Part shown: one piece after another, positions 26,483 through 36,043 of the stretch
Layout of the letters: every line of letters starts with the position of its first letter
Position numbering within the stretch: position 1 is the stretch's first letter
NCBI GenBank assembly: GCA_902788785.1
Contig: CADALT010000002.1
Location: 68,017-132,016, forward strand
DNA from: an uncultured Ruminococcus sp.
GTDB lineage: Bacteria > Bacillota > Clostridia > Oscillospirales > Ruminococcaceae
Direction: 5' to 3'
DNA: 64,000 nt
Notes under the pieces: generated by a model
The model's database searches: none
Told to the model about the DNA's origin: nothing
What the model saw: only the letters and a program-made list of their open reading frames with translations
Translations under genes and position numbers: made by a program

Positions 26483-28705
26483 TCAGATCTCTGTTTCGGT
26501 ATCAGCGGGACGGCTGTTCTCATCGCCGATGAGGAAGAGCTCGTTCGAGTAGAAACCGCAGCTCAGCAGTTCCTCGCTGCCCGAATATGCCTTTATCCTT
26601 ATGCTTGCGTAGGGAGCATCTGCGATGCCGCCTATCATAGCCATATTGCCCTTTACTGTGGTGTAAAGCTCATAACCTTCGCCCTTATCGAGGTAAACCA
26701 TGTACTCTTCGCAGCCGTTTACCTCGTCCCAGCTTACGACTGCTGCGGCATCGGTCAGGCTTTCAAGCTTAGCCTTTGTTACGACGGGCAGTGAGATCCT
26801 CAGATGGTTGGAGTCTTCCGAATAGAACTCCTCACCGTTTTTGGCATTGAATGCTCTTACGAAATAAACAGCGCCCTTGAGGTCGGGAGCATCGTAGCGG
26901 CATTCCCTGGTTCTTGCGATCTCCTGTGCTTCGCCATTGGCATCGAGCTTGAAGATTATATAGCCTGCGGCATCGCTCAGTCTGTTCCATACAAGACCTG
27001 CGTCGTCCGCATCGAGTATTATCTCGCCCTCTGGAGGATAGCGCACGCCCTTGACAGTCACCTTAGCGGAGCTGTCGCCGTAATACTTCTTATTTCCGTC
27101 GGTAACGTATGCAGCCACATGATAAGTGCCTTTTTCGCTGCCGTCAACATCATAGTAAATATCGGTGGTATCAGCTGCAAAGCCGTTGTCGCCGAAGATG
27201 GTATAGCCTTGTGCACCATCTATCTTACCCCAGCAGATACGTGAGCCGTAGACGCTGAGCTCGGGCACATCATAGGGGGCATTCTGCACCAGATCGAGTG
27301 CATCGGACATAACGCCCTCATAGCCTTCCTTGCTGTAAGCTTTTACCTTGATATGGCAGCCCTTCAGGTCGTCCTTGCCCGATACCTTATAGGTGGTGTC
27401 GGTCTGGGTGGATACCAGCTTGTAAGAGCCCGAGAGGTCACTGTAGACCTCATATTTCACAGCACCGGGGACTTTCGCCCAGGTAACCGTATTCTTGCCC
27501 AGTGCGGTCAGTTCAGCAGTAAGCTCGCTGATTATGCCCTTGAAAGAATTTATCAGGGGCGTTCTCTTGCCGAAATATCTGTCGCCGCCTATATCCTTAT
27601 AGGGGGTCAGGCAGACCTTGACGGGAGGAGGTGTGGGCAGCTTGAACTCTGTGCCCTTTACATCTGCCACCTCATAAAGGTCCTTATCGTTATCGCAGCC
27701 GTAAACTATATAGCCGTCCGCACCATCGACCTTGTTCCAGAACATTTTGTCGTGGTCATTATCCACGTCAGCCGAAGGAGTATCCTTTGGTGCGAAATCC
27801 ATATCGTATCTTACGTTTGTATCGACTGTGCCTTTGATGCCGGGTATCTCTGCCAGACTTGTGTACTGCCAGGTATCATATGTATTGGTATAAGAGGTTA
27901 TATCGCTCATATATGCAGCTATCCAGATATGATATTTCTGTCCCAGCGAGTAGCCGTTTATCATATAGGTCAGCCAGTTCTTGTTGGCATAAACGCCCGA
28001 GCTGTAGCCATAGCTCTGTATCCTGTCGCAGAAAGCCTCACAGAGAGCTGTCTTTTCATCAAAACTAAGATCAGCGCTGTCAAGTCTGCCCGTATCGTAG
28101 TCAACGCTCTCTATATCGTAGTAAACGGGGAGGTCAATGTTATAGGGTTTCAATTCCCTTGCGCAAAGGTCAGCCTCAGCCCTTGCCTCTTCCGCATTTA
28201 CTGCCTGAGTATAGAAATATGCGCCGACTTTGAGTCCGTGGGCGATGGCGTTGGTGATATTCTCATGGAAACATGGGTCAACTCTGAGTTCACCTGTCGA
28301 ACCGTAGCAGCGGTAGCCCACACGCAGTATAACGTACTCGACACCGTCCTCTTTAACGGCGTCCCAGTCTATATCCGTGGTCTGCCACTGTGAGATATCT
28401 ATGCCGTAATGCCTGCCCATGCCGTTGAAGCGTACATCGTGAGTAAGATAAGAGCCGTATTCGCTCTTGCACATATCCAGATCATTGCGCATTCTGCCTA
28501 CGGGAGTTTTATCCAGCAGCATTTTCCTCATCATGTTGTTTTTGTATTTCAGATAACCTCCGTCCTCGGAAGCATCTGCATCTGCTGCGATGAGCGCAGT
28601 GCTATCGGTCTGTTCGTCCGTTGTCTGCGCATAGGCGGGTATCATCATGCCGATGCACATAAGACCTGCGATAGAAGCCGCTGCCGCAGCTTTCAGAAAT
28701 TTCAT
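26483..28705 (-). CDS. Secreted GH25 lysozyme with tandem fibronectin-III-like modules
   Basis: Cell-wall hydrolase cleaving the MurNAc-GlcNAc bond. The 740-residue protein has a signal peptide (cut after AYA, about residue 26), a linker, a GH25 domain at about 99-310 with catalytic-face residues Asp103 (GIDISQW), Asp197 and Glu199 (YYDIES), then about four beta modules to the end with recurring Trp and Y[EI]V motifs typical of FN3-like repeats. AGGAGG precedes the ATG at 28705. It is monocistronic with its own terminator. It could serve the cell's own wall remodelling or lysis of competitors. Confidence 0.9.
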   Translation of the reverse strand: MKFLKAAAAASIAGLMCIGMMIPAYAQTTDEQTDSTALIAADADASEDGGYLKYKNNMMRKMLLDKTPVGRMRNDLDMCKSEYGSYLTHDVRFNGMGRHYGIDISQWQTTDIDWDAVKEDGVEYVILRVGYRCYGSTGELRVDPCFHENITNAIAHGLKVGAYFYTQAVNAEEARAEADLCARELKPYNIDLPVYYDIESVDYDTGRLDSADLSFDEKTALCEAFCDRIQSYGYSSGVYANKNWLTYMINGYSLGQKYHIWIAAYMSDITSYTNTYDTWQYTSLAEIPGIKGTVDTNVRYDMDFAPKDTPSADVDNDHDKMFWNKVDGADGYIVYGCDNDKDLYEVADVKGTEFKLPTPPPVKVCLTPYKDIGGDRYFGKRTPLINSFKGIISELTAELTALGKNTVTWAKVPGAVKYEVYSDLSGSYKLVSTQTDTTYKVSGKDDLKGCHIKVKAYSKEGYEGVMSDALDLVQNAPYDVPELSVYGSRICWGKIDGAQGYTIFGDNGFAADTTDIYYDVDGSEKGTYHVAAYVTDGNKKYYGDSSAKVTVKGVRYPPEGEIILDADDAGLVWNRLSDAAGYIIFKLDANGEAQEIARTRECRYDAPDLKGAVYFVRAFNAKNGEEFYSEDSNHLRISLPVVTKAKLESLTDAAAVVSWDEVNGCEEYMVYLDKGEGYELYTTVKGNMAMIGGIADAPYASIRIKAYSGSEELLSCGFYSNELFLIGDENSRPADTETEI

Positions 28706-28884
28706 TTATATAGTCCTCCTAAAATGTATCATATAGTAAAAGACGCAGGATCTCGTGTATCCCGATAACTTTTACCATACATCTGTTTGCAGCCATCAAT
28801 TATTACACAATGGTTACACTCTATCTTGAATATTATACAAGAAAATTACAAAAATGTCAATGTGCATTTTATACCAAATAAAAC
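28706..28884. other. Upstream region of the lysozyme gene
   Basis: AT-rich gene-free stretch. No -35/-10 pair stands out on either strand and no RNA motif was recognised. Confidence 0.4.
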
Positions 28885-28889
28885 AAAAG

Positions 28890-28923
28890 ACCCCCGAAAA
28901 ACCGTCAGTTCACAGTTTTTCGG
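28890..28923 (-). terminator. Intrinsic terminator of the fhs-rpiB run
   Basis: Stem CCGAAAAAC / GTTTTTCGG with a T-rich tract on the minus strand, about 70 bases past the rpiB stop. Confidence 0.75.
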
Positions 28924-28994
28924 AGGTTTTGATGTGCATTACTCACAATTCTGCCAAAAATGACAGACCGAATTTCTATAGCCGCAGATCTTTC

Positions 28995-29432
28995 TCAGCC
29001 TTCTATAGCGTGTATCTTATCGACTCTGCGCTGATGTCTGCCGCCCTCAAAGGGGGTATCTATGAACACCTTGATGAGTTCGCAGGCAAGACCTGCACCC
29101 ACAACTCTTGCGCCGATGCACAGCACATTTGCGTCGTTATGCGCTCTTGTAAACTTAGCTGAGAAGTAGTCCGAGCAGCAGGCAGCCCTGATGCCCTTGA
29201 CCTTATTAGCCGCCATGGACATACCTATGCCCGTGCCGCATATGAGCACAGCAAGCTCACATTCACCGCTCGTTACCTTGGTACAGACTTCCTGCGCCTT
29301 GTCGGGGTAGTCGCATTTTTCGCCTTTCTGTACGCCGAGATCAACGTACTCTACACCGATGCTGTCAAGATATTCCAGCACCTCTTCTTTCAGTTCGGGA
29401 CCTGCGTGGTCGCAGCCTATTGCGATCTTCAT
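28995..29432 (-). CDS. rpiB: Ribose 5-phosphate isomerase B
   Basis: Interconverts ribose 5-phosphate and ribulose 5-phosphate in the pentose phosphate pathway. The 145-residue protein has the RpiB/LacAB pattern: IGCDHAGPELK, ICGTGIGMSMAANK with the catalytic Cys, the AHNDANVLCIGARV segment and GGRHQRRVDK near the C-terminus. AAGGAGG precedes the ATG at 29432. It is the last gene of the six-gene minus-strand run that begins with fhs. A galactose-6-phosphate isomerase subunit is the alternative, less likely without a partner. Confidence 0.92.
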   Translation of the reverse strand: MKIAIGCDHAGPELKEEVLEYLDSIGVEYVDLGVQKGEKCDYPDKAQEVCTKVTSGECELAVLICGTGIGMSMAANKVKGIRAACCSDYFSAKFTRAHNDANVLCIGARVVGAGLACELIKVFIDTPFEGGRHQRRVDKIHAIEG

Positions 29433-29471
29433 GGGAAAATACCTCCTTATTATTATAGCTTTATCATAATG

Positions 29472-29963
29472 TTATGTTTTTGATCTTTCAAGAAATCCGT
29501 CCGCTTCTTCGCGGCTTTTGAAGATATATATATCCTTGTCTTTACATTCTTCGAGCAGCGCCATGATGCGCGGTCTGCTCTCGGTATCATACTCGTTAAC
29601 AAAACGTATGAACTCTTCGTCCTCCTCGGCTTCGACCCACGGCATATCGCTTCGCGCCTTACCGCGTCTTGCCCTTATCCCCTCGAGGCAGACCTCTGTG
29701 GGATAGTCGAGGAATATCACCGTATCGCAAGCCTTTAGTCTCAGCCCGATGGTAGAATTATAGTTCCCGTCGATGAGCCATTCATCCTGCACGATGACGT
29801 CATTCAGCTGCTTTCTGAACACTTCTTTCGGCACTTTCGTCTTGTCGCTGTTCCAGTACATCATGTCCAGATGATAAAGCGGCAGCCCCGTTATCTTGCC
29901 GAGTTTTTTTGAAAAAGTGCTCTTGCCGCTGCCCGGGCAGCCTATGACCATCACCCTTTTCAT
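29472..29963 (-). CDS. P-loop kinase-like protein (FlaR/adenylate-kinase-like)
   Basis: A 163-residue nucleotide-binding protein with Walker A GCPGSGKST at 8-16, the YHLDMMYW segment typical of the so-called topology modulation (FlaR) proteins, IFLDYP as Walker B-like strand and an Arg-rich lid (RARRGKAR). Members are thought to be small-molecule kinases, but the substrate is unknown. Its start overlaps the tsaB stop by 4 bases. Confidence 0.75.
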   Translation of the reverse strand: MKRVMVIGCPGSGKSTFSKKLGKITGLPLYHLDMMYWNSDKTKVPKEVFRKQLNDVIVQDEWLIDGNYNSTIGLRLKACDTVIFLDYPTEVCLEGIRARRGKARSDMPWVEAEEDEEFIRFVNEYDTESRPRIMALLEECKDKDIYIFKSREEADGFLERSKT

Positions 29964-30670
29964 GGTATATCCCTATGAGCCTTATCCTTTTCGGCTTTTG
30001 TAGCCTGAAGGTAGGAAACTTCCAGCACATCGGCTTCGCAGAGAAGTTCCGTGTTGTCATTCACCGCCATGCACAGTGATGATGCACGCTGCAATACTGC
30101 ATTTGCCGGGGCTGTGATGACCTCATCGTTATCAGCGAAGCGTGCCGCCTTGATCTCATATGCGCAGTCGCCCACAAGCATTATCCTGCCTGTGAAAAAG
30201 TCCTGCGAGAAAAACTCCTCCTCACCGCAGACCTTGTCTTCGGTTACTCTCGTTATCCTGCCGCCCTTGCACTCGAACACCGCACCGTAGATTATCTTCG
30301 GTCTTGCACGCATGACAGCGGCTATTTTTCCCTCATAGGCAGAAACATTGTAAGCCAGCGCCATCAGAGTGGAAACGCCTGCCGCTTTTATGTGTGGCGC
30401 ACCCATGCATATGCCCTTGACAGCGCCCACGCCTATCCTGAGCCCTGTATAGGAGCCCGGACCCTTTGCGGCGGCAATGCAGTCGATGTCGGGGTAGTCG
30501 AGCCCTGTTTCTTCCAGCGCTTTACTTACCATAGGCAGTATCACCTGCGAATGGGTGAGCTTTGTGAACACTGTTTTTTCCCAGAGCAGTTTGTCTGCGT
30601 CGGTTATCGCCACAGAGGCTATTTTGCCGCTGGTATCAATAGCTAATATCTTCAAATCGGTCATCTCCAT
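29960..30670 (-). CDS. tsaB: tRNA threonylcarbamoyladenosine synthesis protein TsaB
   Basis: Inactive ASKHA-fold partner of TsaD that, with TsaE, makes the t6A base at position 37 of ANN-decoding tRNAs. The 236-residue protein reads LKILAIDTSGKIASVA, THSQVILPMV, KGPGSYTGLRIG and has the usual long C-terminal half. The start at 30670 (MEMTDLK) has GGAG 7 bases upstream; an open frame up to 30694 lacks one. It overlaps tsaE at its start and the kinase gene at its end. Confidence 0.92.
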   Translation of the reverse strand: MEMTDLKILAIDTSGKIASVAITDADKLLWEKTVFTKLTHSQVILPMVSKALEETGLDYPDIDCIAAAKGPGSYTGLRIGVGAVKGICMGAPHIKAAGVSTLMALAYNVSAYEGKIAAVMRARPKIIYGAVFECKGGRITRVTEDKVCGEEEFFSQDFFTGRIMLVGDCAYEIKAARFADNDEVITAPANAVLQRASSLCMAVNDNTELLCEADVLEVSYLQATKAEKDKAHRDIP

Positions 30671-31097
30671 CGGCAGTCTCCAGGATAAGCTCACGCTCGT
30701 CCTCGGAGAGCCTGTTTATCGTAAGTCTTATGCAGTTTTCGGGGAGCTCATCATCGATGTTCTCCGACCACTCCACCGCAAGCACCGCATCTTCGTCCAT
30801 ATGGTCATAGAAGCCTGTGGTCTCCAGATCTTCGGCGGAGGTTATGCGGTACATATCAAAATGAATGAGACTGATATTACAGTCCCGTTTTCTGTACTCG
30901 TTCACCAGAGCAAAGGTCGGTGAGGTCACTTCGTCACCAAGTCCCAGACCTGTGGAAATGCCCCTGGTTATGGTAGTCTTGCCCACGCCCAGACCTCCAC
31001 GGTAGGCAATGACATCGCCGCCGTGCAGCCTTTTTCCTATCTCCTCGCCCAGCCTGATAGTCTGTTCGGGTGAGGCAGTTTTGTATGTATGCTTCAA
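30636..31097 (-). CDS. tsaE: tRNA threonylcarbamoyladenosine synthesis ATPase TsaE
   Basis: ATPase of the t6A complex. The 153-residue protein has Walker A GGLGVGKTT, the TSPTFALVNEY motif and HFDMYRI with the conserved acidic residue, plus a VEWSEN segment near residue 110. The start appears to be TTG 31097, since no in-frame ATG lies near; the upstream AGGAAC is a weak ribosome binding site. It overlaps tsaB by about 35 bases. Confidence 0.92.
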   Translation of the reverse strand: MKHTYKTASPEQTIRLGEEIGKRLHGGDVIAYRGGLGVGKTTITRGISTGLGLGDEVTSPTFALVNEYRKRDCNISLIHFDMYRITSAEDLETTGFYDHMDEDAVLAVEWSENIDDELPENCIRLTINRLSEDERELILETADGDDRFEDISY

Positions 31098-31112
31098 TCT
31101 ATCACGTTCCTG

Positions 31113-32321
31113 TCAGTTTTCGCCTTCAAATTTATGTGTGCCGTAGTAATTAAGCATCAGATCCACCATCCTGCCGTAGGAAAGCTTGCCGTCGGCAACG
31201 CCGTTCATGTGCAGGGAAGCTTCCATGGCTTTATCGGATACCTCGCTGACTGTTTCGCTGTCAAAGACCGTATCTTCCGCCGCTTTTACACTGTCCCAGT
31301 AATCACGGTTAGCCTCGATGTCCGTCCAGACTTCATCGCAGATAAGGCTGTCAAGCTCGTACTTTGTCTCATCATCGGCGTACTCGAACACCTTGTTGCG
31401 TACATAAGAAAGTGCAGAAAGATAGCCCGAGTAGCGCAGGTCGGCATCACCCGATCTGTCGCAGGCAACGAAAGCTATGAAGTTCGCTTCTTCCTCACGC
31501 ATGAAACCTTTTGTGTGCGCCAGTTCATGGCAGGCAGTATTCGGGACCTTCGCCTTGTACATATCGTTATTGTAATTGGCTTCCATAGAAAACGGGAAGT
31601 ATATGCCCATAAGATCCATCTGACTCATGAAAAACGAGCAGTATATGGGCTTTGGATGAACATAATATCCGCCGAAGCAGACAAACTCATCCCCGAGGGC
31701 TTCCACGGCTTTGCGTGGGGCTTTTGTGACATCGCTCGTTGGTACGAACCTGCCGTCGGCATCACGGCTAACCTCGGAGGCGGCATCATTTACCTGATAA
31801 GCTATGCGGAAAGCCAGGTCTTCCAGCTCAGCCACCGTATGCTTGCCTGAGGGCAGACCATTGAGCTGTTCAAAGGTCGAGGTATGGTACAGCACGAAGC
31901 AGTTGAGCGTTTCAGTACCCAGTATGAACACGATGATCCATGCATAGATAAAGCCGAACACCTTGCCGACCTTTTTGCGCCTGCCTTTTTTCACGATGAG
32001 AAGTATCACCATGACTATCAGCGAAAGCGGTATGCCGAATACCGCAACGGCTATCAGCAGTTCTCCGAAGGAGAAGGGCAGCAGGGAAGTCAGCCGCCCG
32101 TAGGTATGTCCCCATATGGGGAAAACATACCGCTGGTAGGCATCGCAGAAAGCTGTGCTTATCTGCGATATGCCGTTTAACAGCAGAAAGACCGCTGTCA
32201 GTATGAGCAGGGCTTTGAGCTGTATATGTTTGTGCTTTTTTGTGTTAGTGTCCGATATAACGGACTCGTTTGCGTCAGTTTCCTCAGCTGTCACCTTTTG
32301 GGGCTTCACCTTGGTTTTCAT
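31113..32321 (-). CDS. DUF3810-type membrane protein with HELAH metalloprotease-like motif
   Basis: A 402-residue protein with three membrane helices at about 36-52, 84-110 and 121-145, then an extracytoplasmic domain carrying His245-Glu246-Leu-Ala-His249 (ACHELAHTKGF) followed by a Glu-rich MREEEANF, a gluzincin-like zinc site. This matches the DUF3810 family, whose function is not established. It follows fhs by 11 bases and precedes tsaE by 15, so it is co-transcribed with housekeeping genes. Confidence 0.8.
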   Translation of the reverse strand: MKTKVKPQKVTAEETDANESVISDTNTKKHKHIQLKALLILTAVFLLLNGISQISTAFCDAYQRYVFPIWGHTYGRLTSLLPFSFGELLIAVAVFGIPLSLIVMVILLIVKKGRRKKVGKVFGFIYAWIIVFILGTETLNCFVLYHTSTFEQLNGLPSGKHTVAELEDLAFRIAYQVNDAASEVSRDADGRFVPTSDVTKAPRKAVEALGDEFVCFGGYYVHPKPIYCSFFMSQMDLMGIYFPFSMEANYNNDMYKAKVPNTACHELAHTKGFMREEEANFIAFVACDRSGDADLRYSGYLSALSYVRNKVFEYADDETKYELDSLICDEVWTDIEANRDYWDSVKAAEDTVFDSETVSEVSDKAMEASLHMNGVADGKLSYGRMVDLMLNYYGTHKFEGEN

Positions 32322-32332
32322 TATTTAACTCC

Positions 32333-34003
32333 TCAGAACAATCCGTAGATATTGCCTTCGTTATCGCAGTCGATATTGTTTGCGGCAGGTACCTTGGGCA
32401 GTCCGGGCATGGTCATAATATCGCCTGTGTATGCCACAACGAAGCCTGCGCCTGCGGAAACTCTCAGGTCACGGACGGTGATCTCGAAATTCTCGGGCTT
32501 GCCGAGCTTTGTGGGATCGTCAGACAGAGAATACTGGGTCTTAGCTACGCAAACGGGGATATTATCGTAGCCAAGCTCGTTTATCTCTTTGAGCGCCTTT
32601 TCAGCCTGTGCGGTGTAGATAACGCCGTCTGCACGGTATATCTCCTTTGCGATAATGCCGAGCTTCTCCTTGATGGGGAGCTTTTCATCGTACAGGGGCT
32701 TGAAATCGCTCTTGTTATTTTCGATGGTGGAAACCACCTTATTAGCCAGGTCTGTGCCGCCTTCGCCGCCCTTGGCGAATATCTCGGCAAGTGATACCTC
32801 AACGCCCATTTCGGCGCAGAAGTCCTTTATCACCTGTATCTCAGCCTCGGTATCGGTGTGGAAACGGTTTATAGCCACTACTACGGGCACGCCGAATTTA
32901 CGCATATTCTCGATATGTGTCCTGAGATTGACTATACCGTTTTTCAGCGCATCTACGTTCTCGGTGGTCAGCTCTGCACGGGGCACGCCGCCGTTGTATT
33001 TCAGCGCCCTGATGGTAGCCACGAGAACTACGCAGGCAGGTTTAAGACCTGCGAAACGGCACTTGATATCGAAGAATTTCTCAGCACCCAGGTCAGAGCC
33101 GAAGCCTGCCTCGGTGATGGTATAATCAGCCAGCTTCAGTGCCAGCTTTGTAGCTCTTACAGAGTTGCAGCCGTGGGCGATATTCGCAAAAGGACCGCCG
33201 TGTATCAGTGCAGGGTTGTTTTCCAGCGTCTGCACCAGGTTAGGCTTCAGAGCGTCCTTCAGCAGTGCTACCATAGCGCCGCAGCCGCCTATATCCTTAG
33301 CGAAAACGGGCTTGCCGTCGGTGGTGTAAGCCACAAGTATACGCTCGATACGCTTCTTGAGGTCTTCAAGGTCAGCCGCAAGGCAGAGTATAGCCATTAT
33401 CTCGGATGCAACGGTTATCTGGAAAGAGTCCTCTCTTGGGATACCGTTTACCTTGGAGCCCAGACCGATGATGATATCTCTGAGGGCTCTGTCGTTCATA
33501 TCGAGACATCTCTTGAAGAGTATCCTTCTCTGGTCGATGTGCAGAGGGTTGCCCTGCTGCATACTGTTATCTATCAGGGCGCACAGCAGGTTATTTGCCG
33601 CAGTTATAGCGTGCATATCACCTGTAAAGTGGAGATTTATATCCTCCATAGGTACGACCTGAGCATATCCGCCGCCTGCAGCGCCGCCCTTGATGCCGAA
33701 AACGGGACCGAGGGAAGGTTCTCTCAAAGCGAGGATAGACTTTTTGCCTATCTTATTCATAGCTTCGTTAAGACCCACCGAGATAGTGGTCTTGCCCTCA
33801 CCTGCGGGGGTGGGGTTTATAGCGGTGACGAGTATAAGCTTGCCATCGGGCTTATCCTTGGTCTTTGTGTAGAGCGACTCTGAGAGTTTAGCCTTATAGT
33901 GGCCATAGGGTTCAAATTCATCCTCGGAGATGCCGAGCTTTTCGGCGATCTTGGAGATCTTCAGCATTTTAGCCTGTTTAGCGATCTCGATATCTGACAG
34001 CAT
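32333..34003 (-). CDS. fhs: Formate-tetrahydrofolate ligase
   Basis: ATP-dependent formation of 10-formyl-THF from formate, feeding purine and one-carbon metabolism. This fits an organism that makes formate with pyruvate formate-lyase. The 556-residue protein has the P-loop [28 protein letters not shown] and the [10 protein letters not shown] region characteristic of the family. The start is ATG 34003 ([10 protein letters not shown]) with AAAGGA 9 bases upstream; the open frame continues upstream to 34126 but across the promoter. It leads a six-gene minus-strand operon. Confidence 0.95.
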   Translation of the reverse strand: MLSDIEIAKQAKMLKISKIAEKLGISEDEFEPYGHYKAKLSESLYTKTKDKPDGKLILVTAINPTPAGEGKTTISVGLNEAMNKIGKKSILALREPSLGPVFGIKGGAAGGGYAQVVPMEDINLHFTGDMHAITAANNLLCALIDNSMQQGNPLHIDQRRILFKRCLDMNDRALRDIIIGLGSKVNGIPREDSFQITVASEIMAILCLAADLEDLKKRIERILVAYTTDGKPVFAKDIGGCGAMVALLKDALKPNLVQTLENNPALIHGGPFANIAHGCNSVRATKLALKLADYTITEAGFGSDLGAEKFFDIKCRFAGLKPACVVLVATIRALKYNGGVPRAELTTENVDALKNGIVNLRTHIENMRKFGVPVVVAINRFHTDTEAEIQVIKDFCAEMGVEVSLAEIFAKGGEGGTDLANKVVSTIENNKSDFKPLYDEKLPIKEKLGIIAKEIYRADGVIYTAQAEKALKEINELGYDNIPVCVAKTQYSLSDDPTKLGKPENFEITVRDLRVSAGAGFVVAYTGDIMTMPGLPKVPAANNIDCDNEGNIYGLF

Positions 34004-34039
34004 TGGATCAAATCCTTTCCGTAATAAAAATACACATTC

Positions 34040-34068
34040 ATTATAGCACAGTTGCTCACGTTTTGCAA
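34040..34068 (-). promoter_or_regulatory. Promoter of the fhs operon
   Basis: On the minus strand TTGCAA (34068-34063), a 17-base spacer and TATAAT (34045-34040). Confidence 0.75.
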
Positions 34069-34158
34069 GAGGAAAGTAAGCGGTAATATTTAAAAATATA
34101 GTTAGGAAAGAACAACTGACGTTCACAGAAAATTAACATATGACTTTTTCAAAACCTA

Positions 34159-34187
34159 TTGACAAACTCCGGAAAATGTAATATACT
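34159..34187 (+). promoter_or_regulatory. Promoter of the trp operon
   Basis: TTGACA at 34159-34164, a 17-base spacer and TATACT at 34182-34187, just upstream of the T-box leader. Confidence 0.85.
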
Positions 34188-34194
34188 AGCAACA

Positions 34195-34508
34195 GAAAAT
34201 TTCATATGAGAAATCCTGTGAGCAAAAGTAAGTAGCTGTATGAGGGCGTTTCAGAGAGCTGTCGGTCGGTGTGAGACAGTACAAGGGCATATGGTGAATG
34301 GGTTTGTGAGGAGCGGAGCGAAAAGTCATAAGGTATGGCTGAGTATCTCTCGCCGTGTTCCCTACGTTAGTGCGGAGGGGTATTGATCCTGAGGGTTGTC
34401 CCAAGGGTGCGTACCTTGTCGAGCCGACTTTTTATGTCGGGAATATGGGTGGCACCACGGTCTATCGTCCCATAACCAGTAGGTTATGTGATGATGGGCT
34501 TTTTTTAT
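34195..34508 (+). promoter_or_regulatory. T-box leader, tryptophan-specific
   Basis: tRNA-sensing leader that lets transcription pass when uncharged tRNA-Trp is bound. The hallmark T-box sequence GGGTGGCACCACG is at 34447-34459. The specifier loop reads GTGAATGGG with the UGG (Trp) codon at 34299-34301, and a stem I AGAGAGCTG segment lies near 34253. The terminator (CATAACC / GGTTATG within a longer stem) ends in a T run at 34500-34506. The specificity agrees with the trpE gene that follows. Confidence 0.92.
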
Positions 34509-34548
34509 TGCTAAAATCGAGTCGAATGTATTCAGGAGGTCGAATGCT

Positions 34549-36024
34549 ATGCTGTATCCTAAAATCGAGGAAGTTAAAAAATATCTGGAAAGCTATAAGA
34601 CAGTTCCCGTGTTCTACGAACTGCTGATGGATAATTATACACCCATTCAGCTTTTCAACTGCCTGCATGAACTTTATGAGGACTGCTTTATACTGGAATC
34701 TGTTGATAACAAAGATAAGTGGGGCAGGTATTCATATGTCGGCATCGACCCCAAGGCTGAATATGAACTGCGTGACCATGTGATGACCATACGCCGTCCG
34801 GGTAAAGCCCCTGTGGAGGAAAGGGTCGATGATCCCATCGCTTTTCTTTCGGAGATAGTCGAGGCGCACAAGTCACCAAGATTTAATAACTACCCTAAAC
34901 TTACAGGCGGACTTATGGGCTATTTTGCTTACGATATGGTGAGATATTTCGAGAAGACCCTGACAAATGTGCCTGCGGACGATCTTGATATGCCCGATGC
35001 CGATCTGTTCATGTTCGAGAAGCTGGTGGCTTACGACCACCTGAGCAATAAGGCGGTCATAATCCTCAATATCAACAGCGATGATGATGTGGCAGAAAAG
35101 TACGCTGCCTGCGAGCAGACTGCACTTGATATAGTGGTGGCTCTCAAAAGCTACCAGCCCGAGCAGAAGCGCCGCAAGCCCATGCCCGAGGATTTCGAGG
35201 TAAGGTCGAATATCTCAAAGGCACAGTACCTTGCAAATGTGGAGAAAGCCAAGGAGTATATCATGGACGGCGATATCTTCCAGATAGTACCTTCACAAAG
35301 GTTCGAGATAGATAGTCCTCCCGACAGCTTTGATGTGTACAGGATGCTGCGTTCGACAAATCCCTCGCCTTACCTGTTCTATTTCAAGCATAAGGATTAT
35401 GCTTTTGCAGGTGCGTCTCCCGAGATGCTGGTGAGCGTGGAGAACGGTACCGTGGTAACAAGACCTATAGCAGGTACTATCCGCCGTGGAGAGACTCATG
35501 ACGAGGATATCGCCAATGAACAGCAGCTGTTGAGTGACCCCAAGGAAAGGGCTGAACACACTATGCTCGTTGACCTGGGCAGGAACGATATCGGCAAGGT
35601 GTCTGAGTTCGGTACGGTGGAAGTCACCGACCTTATGGTCATCGAAAGATATTCGAGAGTAATGCACATCGTCTCAAACGTAAAAGGAAAACTCAAAGAA
35701 GACAAAAAGCCGCTGGACGCACTGATGGCTGTACTGCCCGCAGGTACTCTCTCGGGTGCGCCGAAGGTAAGGGCTATGGAGATAATCGACGAGCTGGAGA
35801 CTACCAAAAGATGTCTTTACGGCGGAACAGTGGGTTATCTTGCATTCGATGGTTCGCTGGATACCTGCATAGCCATCAGGACAGTGCTTTTCCGCAACGG
35901 CAAGGCTTATATACAGGCAGGCGGCGGAGTGGTCGCTGACTCGGTCCCCGAAAAGGAATACGAGGAAAGCTGCACCAAGGCTTCTGCGGTGATAAATGCC
36001 GTCAAGGAAGCCGCTAGACTTTGA
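34549..36024 (+). CDS. trpE: Anthranilate synthase component I
   Basis: Converts chorismate to anthranilate with ammonia supplied by TrpG. The 491-residue protein has the chorismate-binding domain in its second half: QIVPSQRFE, GASPEMLV, PIAGTIRRG, DLGRNDIG, LSGAPKVRAMEII and the C-terminal QAGGGVVADS. An LLESVD-type Trp feedback site is probable near residue 48 (ILESVDNK). The ATG at 34549 follows AGGAGGT by 8 bases. It is the first gene of the trp operon. Confidence 0.95.
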   Translation: MLYPKIEEVKKYLESYKTVPVFYELLMDNYTPIQLFNCLHELYEDCFILESVDNKDKWGRYSYVGIDPKAEYELRDHVMTIRRPGKAPVEERVDDPIAFLSEIVEAHKSPRFNNYPKLTGGLMGYFAYDMVRYFEKTLTNVPADDLDMPDADLFMFEKLVAYDHLSNKAVIILNINSDDDVAEKYAACEQTALDIVVALKSYQPEQKRRKPMPEDFEVRSNISKAQYLANVEKAKEYIMDGDIFQIVPSQRFEIDSPPDSFDVYRMLRSTNPSPYLFYFKHKDYAFAGASPEMLVSVENGTVVTRPIAGTIRRGETHDEDIANEQQLLSDPKERAEHTMLVDLGRNDIGKVSEFGTVEVTDLMVIERYSRVMHIVSNVKGKLKEDKKPLDALMAVLPAGTLSGAPKVRAMEIIDELETTKRCLYGGTVGYLAFDGSLDTCIAIRTVLFRNGKAYIQAGGGVVADSVPEKEYEESCTKASAVINAVKEAARL

Positions 36025-36043
36025 TTTAGGGAGGGCTTGAAAA

